NCBI GenBank assembly: GCA_026260175.1
Contig: JAKCWW010000006.1
Span: forward strand, 86,273-150,272
Direction: 5' to 3'
DNA: 64,000 bases
DNA from: Reticulitermes lucifugus
Lineage: Eukaryota; Arthropoda; Insecta; Blattodea; Rhinotermitidae
Below the pieces are notes generated by a model, which did not search any database, was not told where the DNA came from, and worked only from the letters and a program-made list of their open reading frames with translations. Both the position numbers and the translations under genes were made by a program. Positions 34,520 through 47,525 of this stretch are shown here, piece by piece (position 1 is the stretch's first letter; each line of letters begins with the position of its first letter).

Positions 34520-34970
34520 CATTATATTTACAATTGTACGTATAGTATTATGGGAGTGAATTTTCGTTTATCACGTGAAAGGAAAAGAAGTACATTGAAT
34601 GCGTGTAGTAAGAAGATAATAAGGAGAAAATTTGGACCTGAAATGAGAGACGTTACAAGCTTAAGGAAACTGCATAATAAGGAGAATCATACATTTTACT
34701 CTTCACAATTATTACTGGGGTGATTAAAACAAAGAGGACGAGATGGTTTGGACATATAACACGCATATTAATATAAGATATGAAGGAAACATTTTTGCCT
34801 GAAAATGTGAAATTACGTCGTAAGAGAGCACTTGGAATACATCAGCGTGAATGTGAGGATAATATGAACATTGATACTAAAGAGAGAGCGTGTCAGGTAC
34901 AGGGTTAGCTATGTTTGGTGGGATGTTGTGAATAGGGTAATGAACTTTTGAAATTTGGTGTTCTATGGAG
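34520..34970 (+). pseudogene. LINE C-terminal fragment
   Basis: The plus strand, with frame changes, keeps the order seen in the LINE that follows: a 'tattatgggagtgaa' block (usual YGSE), 'aaatttggacctga' (usual FGPK), 'actgcataataaggagaa' (usual LHNEE), then RTRWFGHIT near 34,740 (usual MRWAGHVAR). It lies directly upstream of a SINE and in the same orientation as the larger LINE at 35,690. Dead. Confidence 0.6.
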
Positions 34971-34978
34971 GGGAGAAT

Positions 34979-35218
34979 GCCGATTCCAGTGGCCGTGCGG
35001 TCTAAGGCGTGGGTCTTCGGCCGCTCGCTTACTAGGANNNNNNNNNNNNNNNNNNNNNNNNNNNNNNNNNNNNNNNNNNNNNNNNNNAGAGGTCTCTGCG
35101 ACGAGCTGGTCCCTCGTCTAGAGGAGTCCTACCGACTGTGGTGTGTCTGATGTGTGTGATCGTAAAACCTCGACGAGGAGGCCTAGGCCCATATAGGGCT
35201 GTCGAGCCATAGAAAAAA
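34979..35218 (+). mobile_element. tRNA-derived SINE, family 2, with A tail and target duplication, split by gap
   Basis: The head GCCGATTCCAGTGGCCGTG is followed by the gap where the B box should lie. The 3' body 'agaggtctctgcgacgagct', 'gaggagtcctaccgac' and 'ggcctaggcccatat' ends in a short A tail. The same 12 bases atggaggggaga stand before (34,965-34,976) and after (35,219-35,230), a clear target duplication. The body matches the minus-strand copy at 50,327-50,592. Confidence 0.85.
35038..35087. other. Assembly gap, 50 N
   Basis: A run of N inside a SINE. Confidence 1.
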
Positions 35219-35230
35219 ATGGAGGGGAGA

Positions 35231-35689
35231 GTAAGGCCTATTGAATATTGTTTCCTAAAGTCAATCTGTAGTTAAATCCGTAATGTAACTTGTGCGAAGG
35301 AAATTGTTTTTGAGTGTAAACGATTTAAGATCAACTTCGAATTAGCAGGACAAGGAAATAGTTAAAATTTGGTATTGGTTGTGTAAACACATAACTTGGA
35401 GAGAGTGGAGATCGGAGTGCCAGGAAACACAGGGGAAGATGGGGCAAAGAAACCACCATGTTCCAATGACTCAGTAAGAAATTAACGTAGGAGAGAGAGA
35501 GAATGTAAATGAAATAAAGTATTATAAAAAGAATAAAGAGAAATGATGAAAACTTATTCGCCAACTGTGTGCCATTTACGCGAAATTTATTTAGTATCTA
35601 GACCAAAGTCTCCCTCTGCGTAACAAGAATGAATCAAGTCAGCATGTCAAGGAAAAGGGAATGAAAATCACCAATTACGGACAGAAAGT
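35231..35689. other. No recognised feature
   Basis: Nothing recognised; probably 5' flank or eroded 5' part of the LINE that follows. Confidence 0.35.
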
Positions 35690-38110
35690 TCTTTATAATT
35701 ATATCAGAAATTAAAAGTGCAGGATTTGTTATTGGTAGAATGTTATATGTAGCAATAAGAGGTCGCTGGTGTCATACTATTGCTCTGAATGCGCATGCTC
35801 AAACTGAGGATAAAAGCGAGGGCTCACAGGACAATTTCTGTGAGGGATTAGAGCAGGGACTTGATTAGTTCCTAAGTACCAATTGAAAATTCTTTTGGGA
35901 GACTTCAGTGCAAAACCATTGGAAGAAATTTTTAAACCGATAAATGGGAACGAGAGTTTTCATGATGCAATAATGATAATCGAGTTAGAGTAGTAAACGT
36001 TGCCAAATAGGAGAATTTACTTGTCAAGAGCGTAATGTTCTCACACAGAAATATTCATAAATATACTTGAATCTCTCCTGATGAGAAGACTCATATTCAG
36101 ATTGAAGGCACTCAAGCATATTTGATGTATTACCTTTCGGTGGAGCTAACCGCTGTACTGTTCAGTATATGGTGGTTGAAAACGTTAGGGACACACTTTG
36201 TAAGTAAACGAAGAACACCGAAGTTGGATATGGAGATAGTGATATCAAGAAATAAAAGATGTGGAAGTTACAATAAAAGTTCGGGTTAAAAATCTTAAAA
36301 TTGCAGTTTTGGAGAATTTAGATGATGGCGAGAACTTTAGTAGGGCTTGAGAAAACGTTAAAGTGAACACCAAAACCTCAGCTCAAGCGAGTGCAGGTCG
36401 TTACATAAATTACGTTTTGATGAAAAATGTTAAAAGACTTCAGATCAAAGGAAGCAAGCTAAACTGTAACTGTCACAGGATCCGAGTCAAATTGATGTAA
36501 ACAAACAGAAGAATGTAAGAAGAACAAGTAGTATATTTCTTAGGAATAAAATAAGGAAGTATTTGAAAGGTGAAATTAATGATTTTGAAACAAACAGTAA
36601 GAACAAGAATAATAAAGAATAGTTTTATAGGAGGTATTAATGAATTTAAGAATTATCATCCTAGGACCAACTTGGTAGGATGAAAGGCTTATATTCCCTA
36701 TTTTGAATATGTGGAAGAATCACTAATATAAACGTATTCAAGCTTAATAATGTTTGGCAAAAGGAAATACAGACAGCTGAGCCATTAGTACCTGAGTCTA
36801 GCCCCTTTGAATTTGAGATTGGTAGGGAATATGTAATAGGATACATAGCCCCTGGTGTCGAAAAAACGTCAGCGGGATTTATATATTCACGAGGTAAACA
36901 ATGCGTTCTAAAATTCATAAAATTTTTAATTTTGTTTGGGATGGGGAAGAATCGCCTCTACATTGGAAGGAATCTATTTTGGTAACTATTTACAAGAAGG
37001 GTGGTAAAGATGTATTATACTAATTATCGCGCAACATCACTCTTACTAAGTACAAACAAAATTTCCTGCAACATGCTTTGGATATCTTCAGCGTGGTTCG
37101 ACCTAAGAGAACAACTACAGATCGCGTGTTCTGTCTTCGTAAAATGATGAAGAAAGAGGGGAATGCAATTCAGCAGCATAGCAGCAATTCATAGACTTCA
37201 GGAAAGGCTATGGTTCATTTATTAGGGCGTTCGGTAAAGCATTCTCCTTTAGTCTACTGTAACTATGACACTAGTTAAGTTCACTATAACGTGTTTAAAT
37301 GAAACCTTTAGTAAATTCCGGATGGACAACACTTCTCTGATAACTTCTTATGCAGAATATTTTTCAACAAAAGCTGCTTGATGGCTATTGAATTGAAAGT
37401 TTACTTTATAATATGAAATTAGAGGGTTCAAGAAAAGCAGAAGGGGTTAAAATTGAATGGTATATCTGAGCTTCTCTTTTAGGCTGATGACGATGATTTA
37501 CTGAGCGAAAACACGAGTAGGCCTACTGTAAGGGATAAAAGTAAACCTTTATTGCTACCAATCAAAGAGATCAGTCAAGAAATCAATGCCGAGAAGACGT
37601 AAGTTTTCTGAAGAGAATGCAGATAAAAATCACAAAACATTTACTATCCAAAACCATAAAATTTAAAATATAAGCAACCATAATTTTGCCTGTTGTTTTA
37701 TGTAATTTTGAAATTTGGTCTCTCGTTTTGAAGGATGAACATAAGCTGAGAGTGCTCATGAACAGTGTAATAAAGAAGATATTTAGGCCTAGGAGGGAGG
37801 AGGTAACAGGGGACTGCAGGAAATTCCTTAAAGAGGAGCTTTATGATTTTTACTCCTCACCAAATATTACTCAGGTGACCAAATCAAGAAAGATGAGATG
37901 GGCGGGCATGTGGCACGTATTTGGCAGAGCAGAGGCACATAAAAGGTTTTGGTGGAGAAGCCTGAGGAAAACAGACCACTTGCAAGACTTAGGCATAGAT
38001 GGGAGAATGTAATGAAATGGAACTTCCAGCATTAGAACGGAAGGACGTGTACTGGTTTTATCTGTCTCAGGATGGGGATAAATGGCGGGACTTTGTTAAA
38101 ACTTAATAAA
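35690..38110 (+). pseudogene. Nearly complete dead LINE (endonuclease and reverse transcriptase)
   Basis: Conceptual translation across many stops and frameshifts recovers the whole order of an arthropod non-LTR polyprotein. Endonuclease: GRWCHTIALNAHAQTEDKSE near 35,762-35,820, and KILLGDF-like text near 35,890. Linker: 36,250-36,370. Reverse transcriptase: a TIYKKGGKD-like stretch near 37,000, QFIDFRKGYGS near 37,190 (motif A, where the usual AYDS Asp is lost), and motif C at 37,482-37,493, where the Tyr codon of YADD is a TAG stop. C-terminus: the open stretch 37,686-38,012 with LKDEHKLRVLMNSVIKKIF, ELYDFYSSPNITQ and KMRWAGMW. It cannot be active. I judge it an RTE- or Jockey-like clade but cannot settle which. 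Confidence 0.8.
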
Positions 38111-39290
38111 TATTCAGATTTCACAACAGCCGAGGAATTTCTCGATGGACTAAGAATCTATTAGTTTCTCAAAAAGGACTTTGATAAGTGGAACTAGTCA
38201 TTTCGTCGGAGCGCCATTGTAGTTATAATCTATAATAAAATTGTACATTTCTAATTAACTACAATTTTAGAGAAAAATGTAGATTGTCAAAAGCAAGATG
38301 TCGCTATTACAAATCACGAAAATTACCCGTTTTGTCTACACAGAAAATTTTTGACAAGAAAGGAATTTAGTCTTCCCTGAAGACCACTGCTTAAGACTAC
38401 ATTCTTGACATACATATAAATAAATATCCAGATTTTTCAGTGAGCTTATGTCGTTAGGACTGCGTCTCCCCGCAAACACGCGTTTATTAGCGTGTGATCC
38501 GAAAACGTTAATACAAAATAACTTATTATAAAAGACGAAGATTAATATTAAACAAATAAACGAGAAGTAAGCAAGATGTTGTGTTCTTTACCACTTTTAA
38601 TTCCTTCCAAAAGTTTAATAAACTTTACAAATAGGTCTATTATTTGCACACGCATCAGTCGACTGTATCTAGAATACATCACTTCCTGTCAGCCCTAACG
38701 GAGATATAAATACTCCTGTATCTTTCGCATACATTTTTTGTGTCCAATAATACTTTTAACAAAATTTGTAGAGTAAGAGCAAGGAAAATATTATACGGCT
38801 CTTAATTATTACACAAAAATAATTTGGGTGCCAAATTATTAATATAATATTTTTAATTAAATGTTTTTTTCGGAGATCAGTCACTAGTTAAGCCACAGAA
38901 TAAGCCAATGTTGTGACATGCTTTGCAGTAACACAAAACTGCATTCATATTCAATATAAACCTCTGCAAATTAAGCATAAAATATTAATAACTCACATAG
39001 ACATACATATGTTATATTTCAGGAGATTATTTTCCATATTAAATATTTTGTTATGCAAGCCCTAAACTCATTTACGAAAGTTATTGTAGAAACTTTTTTT
39101 GTTTAATCCTCGACATGTTAATTGTAGTAATGTTTTCACGAAACTCGCCTCTGGCAAAATTTAGCTTAAATCAGCAGAGGGATTAAGAAATTACAAGTGG
39201 CTGAAAACTCGCGTAGATTACACAGACGTCCTGTCAGTACATAACTTAGAGTATAGGTATATTATGTAGTATTGTGTATATATATACACG
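38111..39290. other. No recognised feature
   Basis: AT-rich, nothing recognised. Confidence 0.4.
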
Positions 39291-39439
39291 CATGGGTGCA
39301 CAAATCCCGGGCGACTAAATTTTGTACGGTGGCGCCTAATATTTGTGGGTTCTCAGTATGGAAATTGCTTCATGTCACCCTTCTGGCGCCTAGAGTTTTA
39401 ACGTAGCTCCTAGACTTTTTGAAAATTTGTATACCCCTG
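39291..39439. mobile_element. Possible hAT-type miniature element
   Basis: The ends CATGGGTGCACAAAT and, in reverse complement, CAGGGGTATACAAAT form an imperfect 15-bp TIR of hAT style. The interior has two 'ggcgcctaa'/'ggcgcctag' stretches typical of such elements. I cannot find a matching 8-bp duplication. Confidence 0.4.
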
Positions 39440-42400
39440 TGTGTACTTACATATATTGCCGTTACTGCGTAATTCTGCTATCTCACCGAATACTTGGGCA
39501 TTCCATCCATCATCTGAAATGTTTAGTTGAATTATATAGTTACAAGGCACTTTACCACTGTAACTCGTGTTGTTGTAGAGTAGCCTACCTCGGTACTCCC
39601 TGCTGTGACTGTTTCAGAGCAGTTGCAGCGTAAAATAATAATCAATTTCACAAAACAAATATACATTTAAGAAGCCAAAATAAAGAATAAAATTGATAAT
39701 AATTAATAAAAAATCAAGAAACTGTGTCAGTAAGTTTACATGTACTTAAATTAAATTAATATTAATTTATTTTTGCCCGAAATTTAAACATATCTTGCAA
39801 AGAAAGTAACTGAACAGTTAGTTATTCTGCAGATTACGCAGTTAAAGTCCAAACAAGTTCTTCATTGACACACGCTAACTAAATGTTTAACGTGTGTGCT
39901 GCGTAGTATTCGGTGAAATAACGTTTTTCACACAATAACTGTAACATACATGCCCCACGATTTACTACTGTTGCATTGTACTTGGTTGTAAACATGTCCT
40001 GTAAGTAATAATCATGTACACTAGATGTCAGCATGTGCGCTCAGTAAACTAGCTGTTTATTTTACAAGCCATTAGCGGGTACCGAATAGGCGTATCCAGA
40101 AGGCTCCGTCTGATGCCACTCACGTATTCACTGCATACTACATCCACGTGGAGCTTTCATTCATAACAAACACACACTATCACAATTCACTGGTACTTGA
40201 TACACGGCATAATAGTGTTTTTAGTTTAGAAACGTTGATGGCGCTGAGATCGCTGTGGCAGTGTCAGTAACTGTATGAATGAGGAGAAATAACAAGCCAC
40301 ACCTCCGGACTGGGTCGACCCTCGGTAGAAACAGAGAGAGAAAGAGTTGAGTCAGTAAGACCACACAAGTCGTGGACATTCAAACCTATTGCAGCATCAA
40401 CACACACATACATAGCTCCTGTATTCTATACTATCCATGTCTCTTTACTGTGGCCTAAGTTTATTCCTTATACTATTCAAACCGAGGGCCGCATGTCTGT
40501 GTAACATTATACAGTACCAATAACAATTAACAAATTCTCATTATTTTACTAGCACCGAACGCCCAAGTTGAGTGATGAGCACTCATGTTTCGCTTCTGGG
40601 AGGTCCCGGATAAAAATTTCAGCCCGTAGGCAGGCAATCGTGGCTGATATTCTTTGTTTTCTACTCAGTCACACCAAGCCCATGCTGCAATTGTACCTTC
40701 AATTAGGCCACCACCACTTCCCTCCAATTCCTTTAAAGATTATTATGCCTTAATAATTCCTTTAATCGGTTCTATGTAGGTAACCTTATTTATTGAAAAC
40801 GTAAATGAAACGCAAGTTGATAAACGAGTAAATTAAGGCTATACATTTGAACATACTTATGTACAATATAATAGCGAAGGTATCAATGTGATATTGAGCC
40901 AAATGCTGCCTAAGAACTTGAAGATTCACCGTTTAAATATGAGCGGTAGCTATATGTACCACATGTAACATTAGAAAATTCTGCGTTTTACCACCTAGTG
41001 TTTATACGTAGATGTTCCCCTAAACAACAGTAACTGATTGGTCTTGGAACAAGGAGAGTGTTTACTGTGGGGTAGGAACTAAATGTTTATATGCGAAATT
41101 TGAGTTTTCCACGTCTTCGTTGAGGATTCAGGTCCCTTGGTTTCTTCCGTTGTGTAGCAGAGTTATTTGTTTCCGATGTTTTGAAGGATTTTACCGCCTT
41201 CGAGACGAATGTCAGACGGCTAATACTATGTATATAGGTCTAGGTATAATATGGCAGTCGATTAATTATATACGGGACATAGCCCCTACACTGCAGTTCA
41301 TTTGTTTAAAAATACACTCATGCAACATTCGTATTCCTCTCACTTCCGATCCACACTTCTATCTCACACAGTCATCCATCTCAGGCAGATAAGTAGCCTG
41401 CATTTGTTCGGTGGTCATTCTGTTGTGTTTCTAGACAAAATTAAACCATTTTGGCAAAAGTGCTTATTAAGATTCTATACGATTCTAATGATGGAAGCCT
41501 ATATCACATCTGCAATAATTGACTCTTTGGATTTTGCTCATAGTTCCTTGTTTAAAAGGAAAATTAAATACAACCTTTTGGAGACGGGATCGGTCCACTT
41601 CCTCAGATAAAGTTGGGCCCGATAGGCAATGCTATTCAAAACGTCTGGAAGCAAAGGTTGAGAATATATTTTTTTATCGCCTCAAACTATGCTTTCTTTG
41701 GTATTATGCCTGAAGAAAGCTACTGATTTTTTTATCCCAAAAGACTTATATTTAAATTTTTATTTTAAAACCGAATGATGGATAAAGTACGAATAGTGAA
41801 TGCTTCCAAAAATGTTATACTGTATCCTTACACTTACGTATAGATATTGCGTACTATTCTGTAGTTATATAATTATATGTTTGCAATCTGTTAGTAATAT
41901 TTACAATTTGGAGCTGAAAATGTCAGGAAAAAACGTCAATGAACTGTATGCTTGAATCAGTATTGTTAAGTTGCTAGCACATGTACAATGTAATGATACA
42001 CATTTTATTTAATTTTTTGAAATAAAAGACCATAATGTTCTTTATTTCACTTTTGCACCAGTGTCAGGATCTTAGCACGCGTGACCAAACAACAGTGCTG
42101 CCTGCCAGACATCATACTTACATATGCATCTGTTGATAGTACAGTGCACTTCAAAATTCAATTAAATATGCAAATACACGATGACGCCTAATTAAATGTT
42201 TTGTTTAATTAAGAACTTTTGTTTGTCTGAAATTAAAGTCAGCATGAGTACAATTTTCTTTCGTAAGTGCTAGATACTGAACCCGTAAACAGAGCCATGA
42301 AGATAGAAGTAACTGTAAATTTAAGTAGTTGCTGTCGTGAGGGGAAATGTGATGACAAATGAGCAGTCCGAAGCAGCAATTATGTGTAGAAAACAAGAGG

Positions 42401-42532
42401 GAAAATTGTTCCTGACAGAAGCAGCATAACATAAAAACGCATAACAGTGCATAGGTGTAGATCTACACATTCTTAACCTGAACCCTCGGTGGACGCGAGT
42501 GGTCTGATTCACGATCCAGTCGCTTTAAGCGC
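39440..42532. other. No recognised feature
   Basis: About 3 kb with only short random-looking frames (for example 41,120-41,713, three overlapping) and no motif I can name. Confidence 0.4.
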
Positions 42533-42565
42533 GGGGAAATCCCGCCAGTACCTATTGTATAAAAG
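42533..42565 (+). promoter_or_regulatory. kappaB-like site followed by TATA box
   Basis: ggggaaatccc (42,533-42,543) is a perfect palindromic Rel/NF-kappaB-type site. tataaaag (42,558-42,565) lies 14 bases further on. In insects such sites near a TATA box are typical of immune gene promoters. No downstream gene is visible, so chance is a real alternative. Confidence 0.25.
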
Positions 42566-42999
42566 TCGACTTGGACACCATTTTAAAAGGAAAATATCTT
42601 TTACCCGCAAAGGGGATTAATATCTGATTTCTCGCCCGTCTAGCATGTAGCCCTAAAAACTTTAATCTTACGCCATCTTCTCGAATTCGAACAAATGGAC
42701 AATTCACAGAGTAATTATTAATTGTAGGCTTACCGTAGTCGAGCCATTGAAATAATTGTGGCAGTTAGGTTCAAACACCTGCTCCCCCTCAACGGTGACA
42801 ACTGGTGGGATTTAGGAAGATGTGTGGATGGGAGATAGCTGTTCAGCAGGTGAATGGAAGAAAATAGGTCTATGAGTCGATTCTTTCGTTGACTCACCTG
42901 TAATCCCAGGAAATATTCGAGGTGCATTTTATAGGAACTGCATTAAACAGGGTCTTTGAGAATTTGCCAAGATGTTAGCTGCTTAATATAGACTACAAC

Positions 43000-43195
43000 T
43001 GTTCATTCCACTTTTACAAAAGCCCGCTCGTGGACCCTATCCTGAGCCATATCATTTAAATTCACACCCTTAAACGTTATTTGATTAATATGCTTTTTTT
43101 TATCCTCCCATTTCCTCCTAGGTTTTCTACATGGTGTTACTACTTTAGATTTTCCTATTAAAATTTTGTATTCACTTATTATTTCTCTCATATGT
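43000..43195 (-). pseudogene. LINE 3' end fragment
   Basis: The minus strand is open for 62 codons and reads EYKILIGKSK, then KPRRKWEDKKKHINQITFKG and NDMAQDRVHERAFV. This is the C-terminal block of the same LINE family (usual form ILVGKPEG...GRPRRRWEDNIKMDL...LAQDRDRWRAFV). Confidence 0.65.
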
Positions 43196-44329
43196 TATAC
43201 AAGGTTGTGCTACCTCATTTTTCGTGATACTATCATGATAATAATATTTTGTAAGGATACAAATTTAGAGTTCAACGTTACGAATAGTATTCCTCCATCC
43301 TTCTGTAAATTCCTCTAACTCACAGATAAAAATAATTGCAATATATACAGAGCCTATTTTAAAATATATTCAGTTAGAATCTCTTACAAATTTATAAGTC
43401 CGGATGATTTGATTGTGAAATTTGGTTTTCAGGCGAAACAAGTCACTGTTTAAATACAATTGAAAAATAACTAAAGTCAATGAAAAAGATGAAACTTAGG
43501 CTGAAGAGATATCTATGGGCCATTTAGGGTGATGACCGCTAAGTTTCGAAACTCTCATATTGGGAGGAGACACTTGTACACTGGGGGATTAATTCTGCAT
43601 ATGTCTAATATTACAATGACGCCTAATCTGAATTTCACTGTAGACTGTTCTTTCTGGAGTTATAACTTTATATTTGAAATACCTGCTAGATAATTTCACG
43701 TTTATAATAGGTATTCTGCGTCATTCACACGTATTGATTATTGGGACCGAAGGACTCCCATTTTTTGGGTTCTTAAATTTCTTTACGGATATTTGGGAGG
43801 ACTCAATGGAAGGTCGATTTGTGCAGCTTCTGTCCATATCGAACAAAGGAACGCGGACAAGCACAGGGCCCTCGAGTGAGATTCGATACCGTTGTTACAG
43901 AGTTGGAAGGCAGCACACGCCTTAGAACGCGCGACCAATGTGATAATAAGCGATGTCATAATTTATACAGACTTAATAACACATCTACACGAACAAAATT
44001 ATAAAATCTGCAGTCTCCTTTTAAGGCCGTCGTTTTGCTTCTTTTGTACGAACGTCTGATCCAGCTAACTCTTTGCATGGAGAAGTCGTTGGGACGTCGA
44101 TAGTCGATGAGCTGTTACAGTTTCCAGCCGTTTATGCAAGCACAGTGTTCAGTGTATTGTTCACAATGTCCCGCCAACAGTTCTTACCCCGCAGCTGGTG
44201 AATCCAGTCACTTCGCATTCTATTTTAGAGGCATTTTTTATTTTACCTTTACATACTTCCCTAGGTCTCCCAAAGTACTCTGTTTTAGTAAGAATTTTGA
44301 CTGAATTTTGCTAATGTAGAACGTTGGGA
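43196..44329. other. No recognised feature
   Basis: Nothing supported. Text at 43,805-43,935 is vaguely SINE-like but has no clear boxes. Confidence 0.35.
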
Positions 44330-44641
44330 AGCCGCCGTAGCTCAGTCAGTTTAGTGCCTAGGGTACGTGCTGGACTACCAGAGTATCCGGGCTGGATTTC
44401 CTGCGGTGGCAGACATATTTGTCTTCGCCAATACATCAAGACCATCCTCGGGGCCGTTCCACACTCTTATCCAATAAGTATCGAGGCTTCCTCTGTGGGA
44501 GTAAAGCGGCCGGTGTGCGAAGCTGACTGTACCTCAGTCTATTCCCGATGTTAAAATGCATAGATATATCTCCTACCCCCTCTCCCTCATAAGGTTTCAT
44601 GGTATGGTCTTTAATTAAGCATCGCCTTCTATACTTTACCA
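44330..44641 (+). mobile_element. tRNA-derived SINE, diverged subfamily
   Basis: The head GCCGCCGTAGCTCAGTCAGT carries the A box. The B-box region is changed to gggctggatttcctg. The body shows family-1 wording ('cctcggggccgttccacac', 'tgggagtaaagcggccggtg', 'ctcctaccccctctcc', 'ttcatggtatggt') and it ends near 'actttaccac'. The subfamily has a longer head. Confidence 0.7.
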
Positions 44642-46974
44642 CACAGTATGGGTGTCGTTACTAGACTTAACATGAAACTTCGCTAATTGTTTTGTTGTGA
44701 ACATATAATTGCGTATTAAGTAATAAAACAAACAAAAGCAGGTAATTACCTTTAAATTACACGAGTGCCACACATTCTTCGCTGAATAATTAGTAACAAA
44801 ATGTATAGCTGGAGGGAGCGAGCTTTAACTAAATGGGTACGTTGTCTTTGTTTTCCTGCAGCTCGAAATTGTTTCTCTGAAGTTACGTAATTGAGAAAAC
44901 AAGAAATGCAACTGTAATTGAGTAATAAACAAAAGTGTCTTATTCTCAGTATCACCGGCTCATCTTGAAGAAGATGTACAGATCCGCTCAATAGGAAAGT
45001 TTTAATGTAGGCTACTGTATGTAGAGCAGTATGACTGATTACGTTTGTAACTGTTACAATTTTTTGTAAGATCTACGTAAAACGAAGTACAGGAGGCATG
45101 GACATATAATTTTTATATAAGGATTCAGTCTTTTTAAAAATAACATGGAATATAATTACACTCGCCCTAGACAAATAAAACTTAGTGTTTCAAACGATTC
45201 TACGTCATATAATGCGTGTAATAGGAGACGTTTTAGTGTATATTTATTATGTGTGTTAGGCACTTACAGAAGACTTAGTTATTCTCAATGTTGAAAGATG
45301 TCGTTTTTGTCAGACGGCCTCGATATATACGTGCTTCCACATCTAACAAAAATGAGAGGAATAGGAAAGGAATAGACTACGGGAGAAAGGAGAGTGAGAT
45401 GTAAAGAAATTATAAGACGCTTCACGTTGAAATGTGAAGGGGATTTTTCGCCACTCACTGACTGTTGGTAATTTGAGAACTGATCATTATATGCTGTTTA
45501 GAGGTAAGCTCCATGCCAAAAATATTTTACTGGAATAAAATGAAGGACAAACAGGCAGGCAGGATGCTAGAGAGCTGTGCAGATAGAAACAGCCTCACTA
45601 TTAAGGCGTATACTCATTTTACACACTTTGTTCGCAGCATATAGAAAATGAAAGCAAAAAAATTTCCTTGTTGGATTCACCTTATAAGCCTACCTTCTTT
45701 TCTGTTCACTCAAAAAATGTTAGGCTCGTAGCATAAGGTCAGAGATTGCCTCAAGCTTTGCCTGAAAATATTAAGGAAAATGTAGTACGAATACTTTATA
45801 AATAGTGGTTACTTAGTACTGTGTATATAATTTATTGCAAGACTGTACAGTTAATGCCACGATTTCTTGTGAAGGAAATAAAACCGCATCCATGTATAAC
45901 CGCACATCCGGACTACGCAGGCTCAGTGTCTTGTGTTCTGGCATCCTCAAGCAACAGATGGTCTCCTGGATATAATTCACTCCCTCGTTAATAACGTGTA
46001 ATCAGAATTTTGTTATTTCGTAAAGAAACACTGGTAGCCCAGTAGATATGCCCTCCTGTCTTTCTGCGGTTGTCGTCTGAATGTGTTTTGTTGACTGGCC
46101 CTTTAGGCGTGACAGTCCCGTAAGGAATCGGCAAATTAGGGGATCACCGCTGTGCCTAACGAGCAGACTGACATACATAAAAAACTGAACAAGTGGATGT
46201 TTATAAAAAGGAGACACCATCGTTCAATAAACCTGGACACGCAGACTTTTTCCATTTATTAGCGTACTGGTTCGTCAAAATGACGGGAAAATTCTTTTCT
46301 TCCCATTATCCCATTCGTGTCTCTATCTTCTTTTCTCCTTTCTCTGGTATTGGTTTCCCAAACCTTGTCGCTCGTATTGTCTTTCTTTTTAATTTTCCTT
46401 CCTTCTTTCCTGACTTCACGCTGTAAATATCCTCTCTCCCCTCTTCTTTCTTTCCTTTATCTTTTTCGCATTATGTTCTCGCCTTCCTGCAGCACTGCTT
46501 TCTCATCTCTTCTCCACCGTGCCATCCTTCCTCTCCCTTTATCCTAGTAACGACACAACGGAATCTCCACGAAGGCGACAGTATTTGGCTACAATTTTTT
46601 TGTTGGCATTCACATTTATTTGTTTCTGCTCACGAAGAATGACCTTGCAGTCTGCTCTCCTGTTTAGCACTGATCAGCAAGCACAAAGAAATGAGGTCGA
46701 ACCTACAAAACACAAATTTCATATCTAAAATAATTACGCACCTGCACGTTTTGCTGTTATTTCTTAAGACAGTCTGTATAGTATACCTCGTATATGACGT
46801 CACACATATCAGGATATGAAATGATGCTGAATTCGATAAACACATTAAGGTACGATCGACAGTTTATATTTCAGTTAAGTTATGACGCCGATAAGCAAAT
46901 TCTAACTTTACTCATTGAGGCTACAAATGATAACATTCATTCCATAATATACCATGAAGGCACAGAAGAGAAGC
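44642..46974. other. No recognised feature
   Basis: A pyrimidine-rich stretch lies at 46,310-46,550. Nothing else recognised. Confidence 0.4.
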
Positions 46975-47100
46975 AGAGTAGAAGGCTTCTCACGGCGGAG
47001 ACCCGGATTAATCCCTGGTCAGTCCACGTGGGATCTGTGGTGGCCAAAGAATCGCTGAGACAAGTTTTCCTCCGAATATTTCGGCCTTCCACCGTGTGTG
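46975..47100 (+). mobile_element. SINE family 4 fragment
   Basis: cccggattaatccctggtca (B-box-like) is followed by 'gtgggatctgtggtggccaa' and 'gttttcctccgaatatttcg'. The same order appears on the minus strand at 47,318-47,525, 48,618-48,760 and 54,000-54,095. Confidence 0.6.
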
Positions 47101-47317
47101 TCCAATGTCAGGCGTCACACTCTCCGTCCTTTACACTATTGACTTATTTGTAATTTTTGTTACGCATATATCACGTATTAACAAGTTTTAAAAACAATTT
47201 TAACAATATACAACACATATATGACCTCCGTCAGACCACGCCTTGGACAGCAGATTTTGCGACATCTTATGTAAGATTCTAACACTCCCAATATCCAACA
47301 GACCATTGTATTATTGG

Positions 47318-47525
47318 AAGGTTTCCAGGCTTCGCCTCCTTGTCCTGATAACAGCAGCATTGGGTTGGAGTCGGAAGCATTGGTAGAATGATGCTGATAG
47401 GAGAAATTTGAATTAATTGGAGACAACCCTTGTCCTAAGGCTACTTTTTCCACCACAAATCTAAAAAAGACTGGCCTGGGATTGAACCCGAGTCTCAGCG
47501 ATAAGAGGCCGGCGACTAACCGCCT
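47318..47525 (-). mobile_element. SINE family 4, with tRNA-like head
   Basis: The minus strand reads GGCGGTTAGTCGCCGGCC (A-box side) and GGGTTCAATCCCAGG (B box), then 'gatttgtggtggaaaaagt' and ends with 'ggcgaagcctggaaacc'. An unrelated stretch sits between the body parts. Confidence 0.6.
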
